29,703 nucleotides of DNA from NCBI GenBank assembly GCA_020536535.1, contig JAHLWZ010001009.1, positions 1 through 29,703 on the forward strand, given 5' to 3'. Positions 8,964 to 20,478 of the stretch are shown here, one piece after another. Each line of letters opens with the position of its first letter. Within the stretch, counting starts at the first letter, position 1. The notes under the pieces are model-generated. The model saw nothing but the letters and a program-made list of their open reading frames with translations, was not told the origin of the DNA and searched no databases. The translations under genes were made by a program, and so were the position numbers. The DNA comes from Pelomyxa schiedti (Eukaryota; Evosea; Pelobiontida; Pelomyxidae).

Positions 8964-11900
8964 ATGAAGTGGTTCAATGTTGCGGTGCTTGACGACCAGA
9001 AAGTCATTTCGGTGCCACAAGAGCCATTGCTCTTGATGACTGCCGTAGATGACGAGATCTTGATCCTCGCTACAAAGACTCCTGGTGTGTCCCTGTTGAG
9101 TTGGGGGGAAACAAAAAAAAAAACCTCACAAACAGGGTCACTGTGCCCCTGTTGTCAAACAAACAATCTCTTGTTTTTGGCTTCACTAATGCTTTTTTTT
9201 TTTTTGTTTTTTTTTTTCCCTCCTTGCCTTCTTCAACACTCAAAAAAGATAAAAAGAAGACAGTGATCAATGGGTTTTTGGTAACAGGTGGAGAACCAAC
9301 TCTTAAAGTTGCATTTGAGTTGGTGGACAGGTCACTCCGTGCTGTGGTACACCTGCCTCAGCCTGACTGGTATAATGTGCCATGTTTTCTACTTTCGGAG
9401 TTGATCACTGTGCCAGTATAATTACTATAGAGAAGGCCAACCCAGAGTCCGAGATAAATGTGGTTAGGCTTTACTTCAACTGGAGAGCTGCTCACCATGC
9501 AGTCAACTCCTGTACTTCACCTTCTAATGCTATTGTGATGCTTGCATATCCTCTTACAGTCTGATTTTATGCAGCTCCCCGTGTAGTAGAGCTTCCCCTT
9601 CACAGTTCAGCAACTACTATTGCAGTTTGCACCTCCAGTTGTCGTTTAGCCGTTGGTAATTCCTGACTCAACCTTTCAATGTGGTCCCCTCATTGTATCC
9701 TTTAAAGCAACGGAGGAAGACATTAGTATCTGGGCAGCTCCTAATGATAACTCTGAATCCGTCAATGCTTTACCTCTAGAAAGGATTGTTCAAGTTACAC
9801 ATGAAAAGAAATTTTTTGTGCTCTTACTCTCCTTACAAAAACCAGATAGATTGCCCGCTAGTCACAAGTCTAGCATTATTTGAATCATATCTAGGTTCTT
9901 TTTCCTTTTTTCCATTGTATAGTTTAATTTGCTTCTCAGGTTTTAGTTTTGGTGAAGAAATCGTTATTGTTTCCCTCCAGATAATACAAAACACAAGCCC
10001 GCAAGGTATAATTTTTATTACTTATTTATGTCATGAAACAGTCCAAGGAGCCCCACCCTCTTGTACGGACCATCTTGACACAATCTTGAGCCCAACCCGG
10101 GTCAAGCCTGTTACTGTTTGTTTCCTTCTTCATTTTTTCCCCCACTTAGACCTTGGAAGCAAGAGGATGTGTTCACTCCACAAGAGGACGAATATATTGC
10201 CGAACTAAAGTTTGATTCGCATGGAAAGTACGATCCCCAGTCACATGTTTCAACGTATGGCATTGTCATTGATTCCTTTGAGTCACTTCACCAAGATTAT
10301 CAGTCTGGAAAACTCCTAACAATCAATTTGAAATCCTTGGACCAAAACCAAATATTGGTTATATTTTGCATTTCGATTCTTCACAGTAACTGCAAATTGC
10401 ATGTACTTTCATTACTAAGCTTCGTGTAGCCACACCCTGAATTCCATTCAGACTATGTTGCATTCACGCTATGAGTCCCCTATTCATACAATCCAATTTT
10501 TGCCTGAGTACTCAGAGATTCAGGTTTTTTCTCCTTTCTTTAGTGATGGCCTTAGACTCTCATGGTAGGACACAGGAAAAGCAACAAAACATACTGCAGC
10601 GGACTCTATCACACCACTTGTACACATAAGTAGTATGCGCTGTGTGGTGTGTACTGGATACACAGCTCGTCTTTATGATGTACAACATCCCACTGTTATG
10701 TGTAGCTACGAGTTCCCGGAGGAAACGATTCATTGTTACACCGACCAATCCTTTATGTATTCAATAACTGAAGAAAGTACGAAATGCAGTTCTGCTACCC
10801 CTCATATTAATTGACGTCAGAGCTTCAGTTCTGTACTTTACGAACATCAACTGGAAAGGCCGTTTACGGTGCACATCCACCATGCATGATCTCTATGAAA
10901 CCATTTCCTCGTGCCAAAAAAATTATTGTTATCAGTGACCATCTCATCCTGTTGACTTACTCGTATGGCTTTACTTGTAAAAGATCGCAAATAATGTAAT
11001 CCACAAACAATCTTAATTGTAAAAAGGAGCACCGAACCGGAAACGCCACAAAAGAGAACATTTGGTCGCCAAAAATCAGCCCCATTAGCACCTGTATGCC
11101 ATTTATATTTTATTAGTAAGTCAAACAGTTTTTAAACTTCTACCAGCCACAGGTCAACTGGGGAATCTACTTATTGAGTGCTAAAAATACTGCCAGTCTG
11201 TACGAGGATATTATTCAGCTGGCCAATCGACATAAGTGTGGGGCTCTCTCTCTGGTTCAACAGCCTCAACCTCAGCAACTGCCATCACAGCACACACACG
11301 CAACAGCAACAACTACAACACATTCCGATGAAGCTTCTGTTGGGGCGGAGTATTTCTGGCTCATTCTGGAGGGTCACTTTCTTCTTCAAACAAAACTCAT
11401 GCGATTACATACTCAGCTGCACAAAGGTGCTTGTTGTTCCAGTAGCCTCTTCTTTTAATCTCCATAGTTTTGGTTTCAAGGAAAATAGATCTTGCAGCCA
11501 AACTTGCACTGCAGCACGAAATAAAAATTTACCAAGGACAGCTTCGTAAGTCCTCTGGCATCCTCGGCGATGTATGCACACTTTCTTTCACTTTTAATTT
11601 GCCTAAAAACTCTCAGTATTATTTCGATGTTGCCAAAAACTATTTTCAAGCAGCGCAGTGTTACAGTACAAGTGAACGGAAATTAGCAGACATTGTGTGC
11701 AAATTCTGCCAGACCCCAGAAGCAGGCTCCACCCTTACAGCTCGCAACTTTCATAGAGGAGATGTACAAGCAGCTTTGGTCCAGTATTTGGACTCCATAT
11801 TGCTTGATCCGAAGGTATTATTAAACGTGTAGTACGGCTACCAACAGAGATAGATGTCTGATACCGAAGAAGATGAAACAACAAGTAATTATATTCTTCA

Positions 11901-13881
11901 ACACTATGCCCGCTATGCACCACACAGGCTATCAACAATTGTATTGGATTCTTGGTTGTCCACTTGCTCCCAAGTTGCTTCCCACTCGTTCGGCGTCCTC
12001 CTCACACTACCTAGCATTCAGCACTACTTCTGCTTCAGCATATTGGAACCACTGGAAATACCTCACTGTCTCGAAGTCAGGCCCCGCGCACACAACCTCC
12101 CACTTCCACTCCATCAGGGACAATGTCTCTGCCTCCCTCTTTAAATGAACTATCACCCAAGGACTACTTTGCTAAGTCACTCTTGCATCTTGATGTTAAT
12201 CAGCTAGAGGAAGCACAATTTTGCATGACGTGCATCGATCCTGACAATCTCATTACATTTTGTGAGGACAACGCAGCACTCCTTGGTTCCCCAAATCCTG
12301 ACGCGCAAGGTTCTCACAAGACTACTTTGCAAATCTGATTCTTTGCAGAATTTGTGCAACCCCCACTACCACGTCTTCTGCGGCTTGTTGCTCCCTATGT
12401 ACTCTTAGAGTTGGCTGTCAAGTAAGTCTCTTCAGTTATTTCTACTCCTTAATTTATCCTTTTAGGCTTGGTCCTGACAAGATAACATATATGTCCCTTA
12501 TGAAGAATGATGACCGCATAACGAGACAATGGACAAAATCTACTCGCAGACAGACAATGCCCCTCGAATCTCTTCCATCATTGCCCTTGGACTACCAGGA
12601 AGATTGGTGCGTGAGCTCCTTTATTTCCTCTTACTCACTTTTACAGTTTTCTTCTTATGTGTTACTTTGAAGCGTTCCTTAAGGAATTAATACCCAACAC
12701 CAATGTTCCACGCGACAAAGCCGAAATATCCGTCAAACTTGGTTCTCTATATCTACACCATGTTAACAGCAATCACAAGGCACAATGCCCCTTGCCGTTA
12801 GAAACAATCAAATCTGTTTCAGATCAAGTGAACCAGGGCACCTTTTTCAAGTGTGCTTTGAAATCCTTAAGTTGTCATCAAGCACTCAGTTAAAATAAGG
12901 AAGTGGCTCAACTTTCATCACACAACATTTATGGAGAGACCAGTGTGGCTCCAAGTGCTACCTCCATTCGAAGATCCTGCCTATGTTCCTTTTGCAGAGC
13001 ATGCGTTAAATTACGACTATTTTTATGTTGCTAAATTGCAGGTCTAAACAAAGATAACTGAAAGAAATACTTCCCTGACATTATTTAGGGTCTTGTTATT
13101 TCTGGTCACATATTGGATTCAGCATGGCTCTGTTTGCCTCTCTTGGCGCAACTGCAAGATACAGCTGGTCAGTTGGAACCTTTTGTTCTGAACTATCTTG
13201 TTGCTCTATACTACTTACTTATGCCTCTTTCATCCAAGTAACTTTCACTCCAAATCTTCGTCGAAACTCAAATGAATAAGATACACTCCTGTCGAGTCAA
13301 TTTCCGCAATGGTTTATACATTCCCAGGGATTTCTCTCGAATTTGGACAGCAGTTTTGCAAACAAGTGGATTGAACTTTCTTAGCCGTATAACAGACTAA
13401 ATTTGGTTCACAACAGGACGAACATTGGAAGGTACTGCTGAACACTCTCATCAGTATTATTTCAGACACCAAACCACCAAAACTTCCCCCGTTTTATGCC
13501 CCACCCACGCCAAGCCCCCACCTTGCAATGTCACCAAAGCTGCCGATTCTACAGGCCTCAACATCACCCACCACCAACACCCAAAGCGCCGCAGAAACCA
13601 AGACACCCACACACTATTCCCACGACAAGACCAACGTGCACAATGTCTACAGCAAGATATTAGAATTCCTTGCTGCAACAATGGACACTGCCACATTTGT
13701 AACTATGCTACCCCCAAGTATGTCCCTCCCATTTCTGCAAGCAGACAACAACCCTAACTCTATTCTGGTAGATGGCAATTTGGCCTACTTCCTGCCTTAC
13801 ATTGAAGTTGCATTCCAGAAAAAAGCAGCCTCCAGACTCACCCAACAAATGCACCAACAACTCACAAACAACACACCCTAA
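8964..13881 (+). CDS. HPS3: HPS3 homologue, BLOC-2 complex subunit
   Basis: A large gene with more than 20 short exons. HPS3 is a subunit of BLOC-2, which directs cargo to lysosome-related organelles. First exons in phase: 8964-9084, 9288-9369, 9417-9511, 9575-9655, 9708-9793, 9846-9894, 9940-10005, 10042-10100, 10160-10357; last exon 13417-13881. Colinear matches to human HPS3 as I recall it: start MKWFNVAVLDDQKVISV; IITIEK...VRLYFNWR (human YLVAIEEKN...AYVNWR); RVVELPLHSSATTIAVC (human YIIEMPLSEAPLCISC); KLQFCTLR; SDHLILLTYS (human KNHIILLTKA); VNWGIYLLSAKNTASLYEDI (human GWNLYIVNTISPVQLYKEM); EYFWLILEGHFLL; C-terminal DEHWKVLLNTLI and GNLAYFLPYIEVAF (human GTATFFLPYLLYC). The fold is an N-terminal beta-propeller plus alpha-solenoid. 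Several internal junctions (about 10.45-10.63 kb and 11.9-13.4 kb) remain unresolved. Confidence 0.86.
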
Positions 13882-14137
13882 CTGCCCAAGCCCATAATCC
13901 TCCATCACATCAACCCAACGTCCACTATTACCTCATCACACGCCTAGAACGACCCTGGCACCCAGATTCCCCCACGTTTCCTCAATTTTACCAATTAACC
14001 CGAATTTTTTTCCTCCCATCAATTACGAATTGAAAAGAGAGGAAGAAGAAAAAAAAACCCCACAAGAAGAAAAAAAAGGAAAACAAGATCGGGGGCCGCG
14101 ACAGATAAATACCGCTGTAGTACGACAACACACGTTG
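13882..14137 (+). promoter_or_regulatory. HPS3 3' flank and ATG8 upstream region
   Basis: These 256 bp separate the HPS3 stop from the ATG8 start on the same strand. They contain a purine-rich tract at 14035-14090 (runs of A and GAA). No open frame of note was found. Confidence 0.4.
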
Positions 14138-14693
<556 letters not shown>

Positions 14694-14831
14694 ATGAGTG
14701 TTTAAGTTGAAAGAAATACTTGTATTTACCAGTTTTTTTAATGCCTTTTTGTTTTAAATCCCGCACTTGACTTTTTGGTAAAATGCGTTGTAGTTTTTAG
14801 GGTGTTGTTGCCAGGTTTAGTTTCATTTTGC

Positions 14832-16533
14832 CTATTCAGCCAAGTCTTCAGGTTGGTTTCTGCCAACAGAACCATCATCCCCACCTCTTCTTCCCCTTGC
14901 TCTGCCCCTGCCTCGGCCCCTACCCCTCCCGTCCCCTCTCCCTCTTCCTCTGCCTCTCCATTCGCTGCCCTCATCGTTATCTCCCCCTCCTCCCCCTCCC
15001 CTTCCCCCTCTCCCTCTGCCTCCTCCTCCTCCTCGCCCTCCCCTGCCTCTGTACTGGCCCCCTCCTCTGCCTCTCCACCCCCCGCTCTCCTCGCCGCCTG
15101 CCGCGGGAGTGTCCGTGGCAGTGCCGCCTCCGCAGCAAGCTAATCCCCGCATGAATCGCTCAGCGTTGTTGGCCGGCCCCGTGCCGCCCCTGGCTCCCCA
15201 GCCCCCCCCTCGCCCTCTCATCACCTGCGCCACCGGGCTCTCTGCCTCCCCTCGTATGACCCTGCGCCAGTCGAACGCCTCCGTGTTGGCGTAGGCGGCG
15301 GCAGTGGAGTTCTCCTGGTCGCCCTCGGCTCCCCTGGCCCCGTAGTTGTAGCTGCCCCACCCGCGGTCGACTCCGCGGGTCATGCGGCGCCTCCCGATGT
15401 ATATCTTGGTGGGTATCTTGCCTCTTGTGGCGGCCTGTGCAGCGGAAGTAGCCGGCTTGAGAGGCCTGGAGAGTTCACGTGGCTTTGGCTTCTGTGGGCA
15501 CAGCATCTTTGTGTGGCCTGCTGCGCCGCACTGGCTACACACTGTGGCAGAATGCCCTAGGCAATGTTAAGGGGCACGAATTCTGTGGAAATAGAAAGTT
15601 CAAGGTATACCATCTCCAATCAGTGGCTTCGGGCAGTTATCTCTGTTGTGATCCTTCTCTCCACAGTTCCAACAGGTCAAATCAGAGGAAATATATGGTT
15701 TCTTTTTGGTAATCTCTACAATGAGGTTCCTGAATCCAAAAGTTTTTCTGTTGTAGAGATAGATGATGTTCTTGGCTGCATGCAAGCTGCCCAACTCAAT
15801 AAACGCAAACCTTTGTCACATTAACCGCTGTGGAAAATGAAAGCGTGGGTTTGGGTTTGCACACCCTCTATTTGTACCAGGTTTGTCCATAGATGGAAGC
15901 ACCCGAATGTTTAAAACTTTTGGTACATCATGGAAACGTTTCTTTAAGTCGTCTGCCGTATACTCTGGCGGAATATTCTTGACTATGACAGTTGTTGGAA
16001 TATCAGGTTCAGCTTCCGGCGGACCTCTCTTCTTTCCAGCAAGAGTCTAACATGACACGTTAGAACAAGTTAAGATGGAATTAAATATGATTCTAGATTT
16101 AATAGCACAAACTCTTGTACAATTGCCCTACCTCGTCATTGGAATCTTCACTATCCTCCCCCCCCTGTGCGTTGGACTCATCTTCCTCTTTCTCTTTATC
16201 CTTATCATCATTAGTTGTGCCGGTTGTGCCGGGTTTCTCAGATTCCTCCTGGTGGTCTCGTCCTTCACCCTGTGTCTCCGATGCGGACTTGGTAGTGGGT
16301 TTGGTCTTGGACTTTGCATCTCTCTCGCGCTCGTTCACCTTGTCATTAGGCCCAGTCAAGGAAGCTGCTGCTGCTGCTGCTGCTTGTGATAATGACTCAG
16401 GGATTGGAGGGGCAGGGGATGGTGATGTCGCCGGCATGCTTCCGCAAGGGATGAAGTCCGCGCCATCAGAAAATAGAACGAAATTGGAGGCCATAGCGGC
16501 AATCTCCTGCAGCTGGCGTGTGGCCTTGTCCAT
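14832..16533 (-). CDS. RNA-binding protein with RRM, two CCHC zinc knuckles and RGG tail
   Basis: Exons 16132-16533, 15865-16046, 15611-15810 and 14832-15541 join in phase; 497 aa from the first in-frame Met at 16533. The frame stays open to about 16713, so an upstream exon with the true start is likely. Order: polar N-terminus with poly-Ala and an acidic KEKEEDESNAQ stretch; an RRM with RNP2 (VIVKNIPPEY) and RNP1 (NRGFAFIEL), the latter split by an intron; two CCHC knuckles, CWNCGEKDHNRDNC and CSQCGAAGHTKMLC, also split between exons; then a long Arg-Gly-rich tail. RRM plus CCHC occurs in minor-spliceosome ZCRB1 and SR-type RSZ proteins, while the RGG tail recalls other hnRNP-like proteins. 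A role in RNA processing is likely but the exact orthologue is unclear. It converges on ATG8 with 138 bp between stops. Confidence 0.85.
16366..16386. repeat. (GCT)n trinucleotide repeat coding poly-Ala
   Basis: A run of GCTGCT units encodes seven or so alanines on the minus strand in the N-terminal region of the RRM/CCHC protein. Confidence 0.85.
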
Positions 16534-17081
16534 GTTCCTCGCGATGTCCGCTCCATCACCAACGTCGACGCCCCTGCTGCCGCCGCTACCAATTGCGCCA
16601 CGACTGCTACTCGTGGGGGGTGGTAGATTTTCGTTGTTGGCAGCTGCGACGTCACTAGAACCGGGCACACACCCGACCCTGACTGTGGTCCGAGTGAGAA
16701 ACGATAAGAAAAACTAAAGGAGGATGCGTGCACACTCTTTTTTGAGGCACGGCCCAAGTGCATCGTTCGCCCCGACGTCGGTCGTTCTTAATTTATCTGT
16801 TAATTATTTGTTCCCTTTCAGAAATGATGAGATGCGGGTGACCCTGGGTCTCAGCCCCGTACGAGGGAAAAAAAAAGTGTTTTTACTGCGTAGCTGCACG
16901 GTAGCTATCCTAAACTTGTGTGGTGTTGTGGGATTTGAGGGCACGCCATCCCCTGCAGCTTAACCACGTTGCCTTTAATTTTGTAAGTAGAGAAAAAGGG
17001 TGGTGGTTGCATTACTGTCTTTCGGGTTACACCTCTTTCGACAGGTATTTCCGCGTATTCCCAAGTTTCAGCTTCAGCGAT

Positions 17082-17219
17082 AGTAATTAATCGTTGGCTG
17101 AACTACTTACTGGGTTTGATCTTCTGAACTTGCCCCCGATTTTGCTCCAGTAGTAGGTAGTTGTTGTTGGTATGAATCCCGCTTCTCCTCCCAAGAGTAT
17201 TCCCTCACCAGTAAACACC
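17082..17219 (+). repeat. 138-bp direct repeat, copy 1
   Basis: Starts AGTAATTAAT and ends GTAAACACC. It matches copy 2 at 17455-17592 over the whole 138 bp with only about three differences. Similarity stops sharply at both ends. Confidence 0.95.
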
Positions 17220-17346
17220 ACACTTCACACTCCAACTCCCGCACTTGCACTTTGGCAACCCACTTGCTTGCTTACTTGCATGCTTTGCTGCCCGGCCAAA
17301 TATACTAGTTGGATTTTGGCTTTTGAAAGGGAATCGCCCTCACAAT

Positions 17347-17367
17347 CACCCTCACTGAGTGAGGGTG
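17347..17367. repeat. 21-bp near-perfect palindrome between the direct repeats
   Basis: CACCCTCACT and AGTGAGGGTG are exact reverse complements separated by one base. It lies in the 235-bp spacer between the two 138-bp repeats and could form a hairpin or be a dimeric protein-binding site. Confidence 0.85.
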
Positions 17368-17454
17368 GTGCTGAGCACAAGAGGCTCATTCCCCATTTTA
17401 TCCCCCGCTGGGATTGAGTGCTCTGGAAACGGCCTAGATATCAAGCAAAGTGAG

Positions 17455-17592
17455 AGTAATTAATAGTTGGCTGAACTACTTACTGGGTTTGATCTTCTGA
17501 ACTTGCCCCCGATTTTGCTCCAGTAGTAGGTAGTTGTTGTTGGTATGAATCCCGCTTCTCTTCCCAAGAGTATTCCCTCACCAGTAAACACC
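17455..17592 (+). repeat. 138-bp direct repeat, copy 2
   Basis: Second copy of the element at 17082-17219, same orientation, 373 bp downstream start to start. Differences from copy 1 are at the TTAAT(C/A)G position and within the CTTCTCCTCCC/CTTCTCTTCCC stretch. Confidence 0.95.
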
Positions 17593-17887
17593 GAGTATGC
17601 TGGACTCTGACGACAACGCACTCCCCACAACAATGTAAGATCTGACGCATGTGTCGCCTACGCTGCGCTGTCGGTTTATTTGGTTTTATTGAATAAAATT
17701 AAGGAGTAAAATCATAATTTGAGGTAAAAAGCGCAAAAAAAGTTTCCCTTTTATTGGGACTTCCCAGAGTATTGGACTGAGGAACCAACCTGGACCCGGC
17801 TGGTCCTGGAGACTCCCAATTACGGATAGCACAGTAACTGGTCGTGGTTGACTTTAATACAACTCAAAGTCATAAGCAAATTTGCTG

Positions 17888-18622
17888 TTAGGTGGCTTGT
17901 GCTGTGTATATTTTTTTACCGTAGGAGAAGGGAAGATATCTGTGCCTAATCATGTGTTTTATCTGATTCTTAAGTGTCATGGTTCTATTAGAGGAATATA
18001 AGAACAAGAAAGCTGGGAGTTCTACATACGCAAGTGATAGAAAATACATAAGAAGTGCTGGCCAAAAAACGGGTATGTCAAAGATTGGGAAGTAGGTGCA
18101 ACCAAATGCAATATATATGGAAAATGTTGCATTGCTCCTTGTTGTAGGTTTGAGAGTGATTTGGAATTTGACTGAAAAAATACCAAAACTTAATCTCAGG
18201 TATTTGACGCTGGTATGGTCGAAATTCGTCGTCTACAGTAATGCTCCGCGGCCCACCATCTGCAGAGTCAGGGTCCACTTGTGGAGACAAAAAGCCAATG
18301 AAGAGGTTAAGTAGGTATATACCTGTAGCAAGAGGAAATATGAGGTCAATTGGTGTTGGCAACGCATTTTTCTAATTACTATTGGAATACCCAGCACATA
18401 AGTGACAACATAGAAGCCCTGCAAAACCAACACCACCCTTATCAAGTACAACACAGCCAGAAAGGCAGTCACAAGCCACCTCAGGCCCAAATGCGGCGTC
18501 ACAGCATCAACTATCTTCTGAGCCCTCGCCGTCACGGTGTATCTCACTCTATACACAAACCCCCATGCGGGTTGTTCATCAGTCTCCTGTGAGTCACTCT
18601 GGGGACTCACTTCCGCTGCCAT
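17888..18622 (-). CDS. RER1: RER1, ER-retrieval receptor of the early Golgi
   Basis: Exons 18391-18622, 18184-18322, 18030-18137 and 17888-17984 give 191 aa, near the usual ~195. RER1 is a four-span Golgi protein that returns ER membrane proteins and unassembled subunits by COPI vesicles. Visible family segments: [82 protein letters not shown] and [18 protein letters not shown]. The start at 18622 gives a polar N-terminus before the first helix. The last residues (KKIYTAQAT) assume read-through to the TAA at 17888; a further intron there is possible. Confidence 0.95.
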
Positions 18623-18757
18623 GTGTGCCCGTGATGAGCGTGAGAATCAATATTTTCAGTCAAATGCTGGACGGTCCCCCCTCGGTTTTTGATCAGTACC
18701 TGCATTCCCACACCACCCCCATCGACCAAGCTGGCAGTTCTGAGCACTGTCTCATTT

Positions 18758-19303
18758 CTAGTCAAAAACATCTAGGTGGCCTCCTGCCTGGTGAAGTCCC
18801 TTGGGCAACAGTGAACGCAACAACACCCAGAAAGATAGAATCACAATGCAATATCGTGAATCAAATAATAATGGTATCATTGGATAAGCTTTTGTTACAT
18901 TGCTATTGGTTCTTGCGTGGGTATATACAGCCTTACAAGGTCAAAGTTCTTGAGCCTCGTACGTATCCGAGTCAAAATATCGCCCTCGGGTTTGTGGAAC
19001 TTGGGGTGCAGGGTCTGGGGGTTCGAGAACTGGCCGTCCAGTGGTCGGGCAAGCAGGCGCAACAGGGCGGAAGAGGTCCGTCTCCCGGCTGCCGATTGGG
19101 GTAATCAGGATCGGAAGGGCCGTGTCATTGCGCCGTTGGCAGCGGCAGCCGTACTTGGCCAGGTCCGCGGTGGGGCAGTACGTCTCATGACAAACCGAGC
19201 ACCACGTGGTACCGCCCCCTGTCGCAGTGGTGAAAGGGGGGGCCGGCGATGGCGACGAGGGTTCTGGTTTGCCCGTCGGTTCCTTGGTGGCAGTTGAGCC
19301 CAT
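18758..19303 (-). CDS. Unrecognised small Cys-rich protein with C-terminal hydrophobic segment
   Basis: Two exons, 18963-19303 and 18758-18911, join in frame through a 51-nt intron to give 164 aa. It begins MGSTATKEP, which could be an N-myristoylation signal. A Ser/Pro/Gly-rich stretch is followed by WCSVCHETYCPTADLAKYGCRC, whose Cys and His spacing suggests zinc binding, then a Pro-rich region and finally YCIVILSFWVLLRSLLPK, long and hydrophobic enough for one membrane span near the C-terminus. I do not recognise the family. It lies 135 bp upstream of RER1 on the same strand and is divergent from the thioredoxin gene (128 bp apart). Only one intron had to be inferred, but without homology the model is tentative. 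Confidence 0.5.
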
Positions 19304-19431
19304 CGTTTGCGTTTGATGATAAAAACTTAACAAATTGGGCTGGGCACCCCCCCGAGGTTGTCAAACTGTTGACACCTGTTTGTACGAAAAAAAAGCCGCT
19401 TTTCAAAGAAATTCACATCGGGTGGCCGAGG

Positions 19432-20422
19432 ATGCTGAGTGCGGCCTCCTCTTCCGTGGTACAACAACAGTGTTTGCTAGCCTCGCCGTTGCACACAACC
19501 ATCGGCTGCAGGCGCACTGCCCCCTGCAGTGTGGGCCAGGACAACGCGGCTCGCGGCCGCGTCGCTTTGTACCACTCCTCCCCTACGGCGCTGCCTCGCA
19601 GGTTCGGGACCCGTGACCTGGACCTGTGGCCCACAGAGGCACTCGTTGTTGGGTGCCTCCCTCCGGTGCACGTGCCTCGGCCCCAGTCGCGAGGCGCCCA
19701 CTTGCACACGCAACCCCAGGCACAGGCACCAGAGACCAAGGTGGACCCCATGTCTGGGCCCCAGAATTTGAAGGAGTGTGTTGGAGAGGCACAGTTCAAG
19801 GAGCTAGTCATGGACAAGTGTGCCTTTGGGTTTTTTTTTTTTTTTAATTTTTTCCCCCTTTTTGCGGGTGTTGTGTGTGTTGCGGTTTATTTGTTTGGGA
19901 ATTAATTTCGAATAACATTGTTTTCCTAAATGCCTTTTCAAGCATGGAGAACCCTGTTGTTGTTGATTTTTATGAGGTACACACTATCACTGGAACTATC
20001 TATCTTCTTTAACTTTTTTTTTTTTTCTTGCTTGTGCCTACAATAGGTTTGGTGCGGCCCATGTCGAAGTATATGTCTTTCTCACTGATCCCACAACTCA
20101 ATTGAATCAGAGATGGGCTTGCATATTGAACAGTTAGCAAATGAGAACCCTTCTGTCAGTTTTGTCAAAGTTCAACTGAAACTTAACAAAGTGGGTTCAC
20201 TTTACTCAGAAGTTTCCCTAATTCCATAAAGGAGCTGACCAAAAAATACCAGCTAAGTTCCATTCCAACATTGTTTTTCATTTCAAGAGGACAAATCGTT
20301 GCGGTCCGCTTCTATGCCTTTCATCTAATTCCTGACCTCCGTTACAGAAAATGATTGGAGCCGATATGAACGAACTACAAACACAATTCCAAATTTTACT
20401 GCAACACCACCAAGGAGCCTAA
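19432..20422 (+). CDS. Thioredoxin with long N-terminal extension (possible organelle targeting)
   Basis: Exons 19432-19817, 19943-19976, 20047-20068, 20111-20190, 20232-20303 and 20348-20422 sum to 669 nt, 222 aa. Thioredoxins reduce protein disulfides through a CxxC pair. The core starts near residue 115: KELVMDN, NPVVVDFYEVWCGPCRKM with the classic WCGPC site (Cys143/Cys146), VSFVKVQLKLNK, and the cis-proline motif SSIPTLFFISRGQ. The end is IGADMNELQTQFQILL. The first ~110 residues are not thioredoxin: rich in Ser, Ala and Arg, poor in acid at the start (MLSAASSSVVQQQCLL), which fits a mitochondrial or other transit peptide. Exon 3 is only 22 nt. This exon 1 is strongly GC-rich compared with the AT-rich introns. 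The stop is 56 bp from the convergent CAR-like gene. Confidence 0.92.
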
Positions 20423-20478
20423 AGAAAAAAAGAAAAATTTCAAAACAAAAAAGTCTTTTGACTTCAACAGGTTTTTCT

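Larger units (their letters stand above)
16534..17887. other. Gene-poor 1.35-kb region with a duplicated element
   Basis: No confident gene was found here. The proximal 180 bp may hold the first exon of the RRM/CCHC gene. The centre holds two near-identical 138-bp direct repeats and a 21-bp palindrome. The distal part (17600-17887) is the likely 3' flank of RER1, with two TTTATT motifs (AATAAA on the minus strand) at 17677-17697. A short frame at 17172-17417 begins inside repeat copy 1 and looks spurious. Confidence 0.6.

Noticed and set aside
9101-9421. Open frame with Lys-rich and Phe-rich blocks in the HPS3 gene
   Set aside because: It reads through an intron with poly-T and poly-A runs; the spliced HPS3 frame explains the coding parts.
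17172-17417. 81-aa frame starting in repeat copy 1
   Set aside because: The frame diverges at once in copy 2 and has no recognisable domain; it overlaps the repeat edge by chance.
17082-17592. CRISPR-like or LTR interpretation of the direct repeats
   Set aside because: Only two copies, 138 bp each, with one spacer; no reverse transcriptase or integrase frame and no clear target-site duplication.
19413-19817. Antisense and alternative frames over the thioredoxin first exon
   Set aside because: The exon joins in phase to the WCGPC exon only in the frame starting at 19432; the others have no homology.
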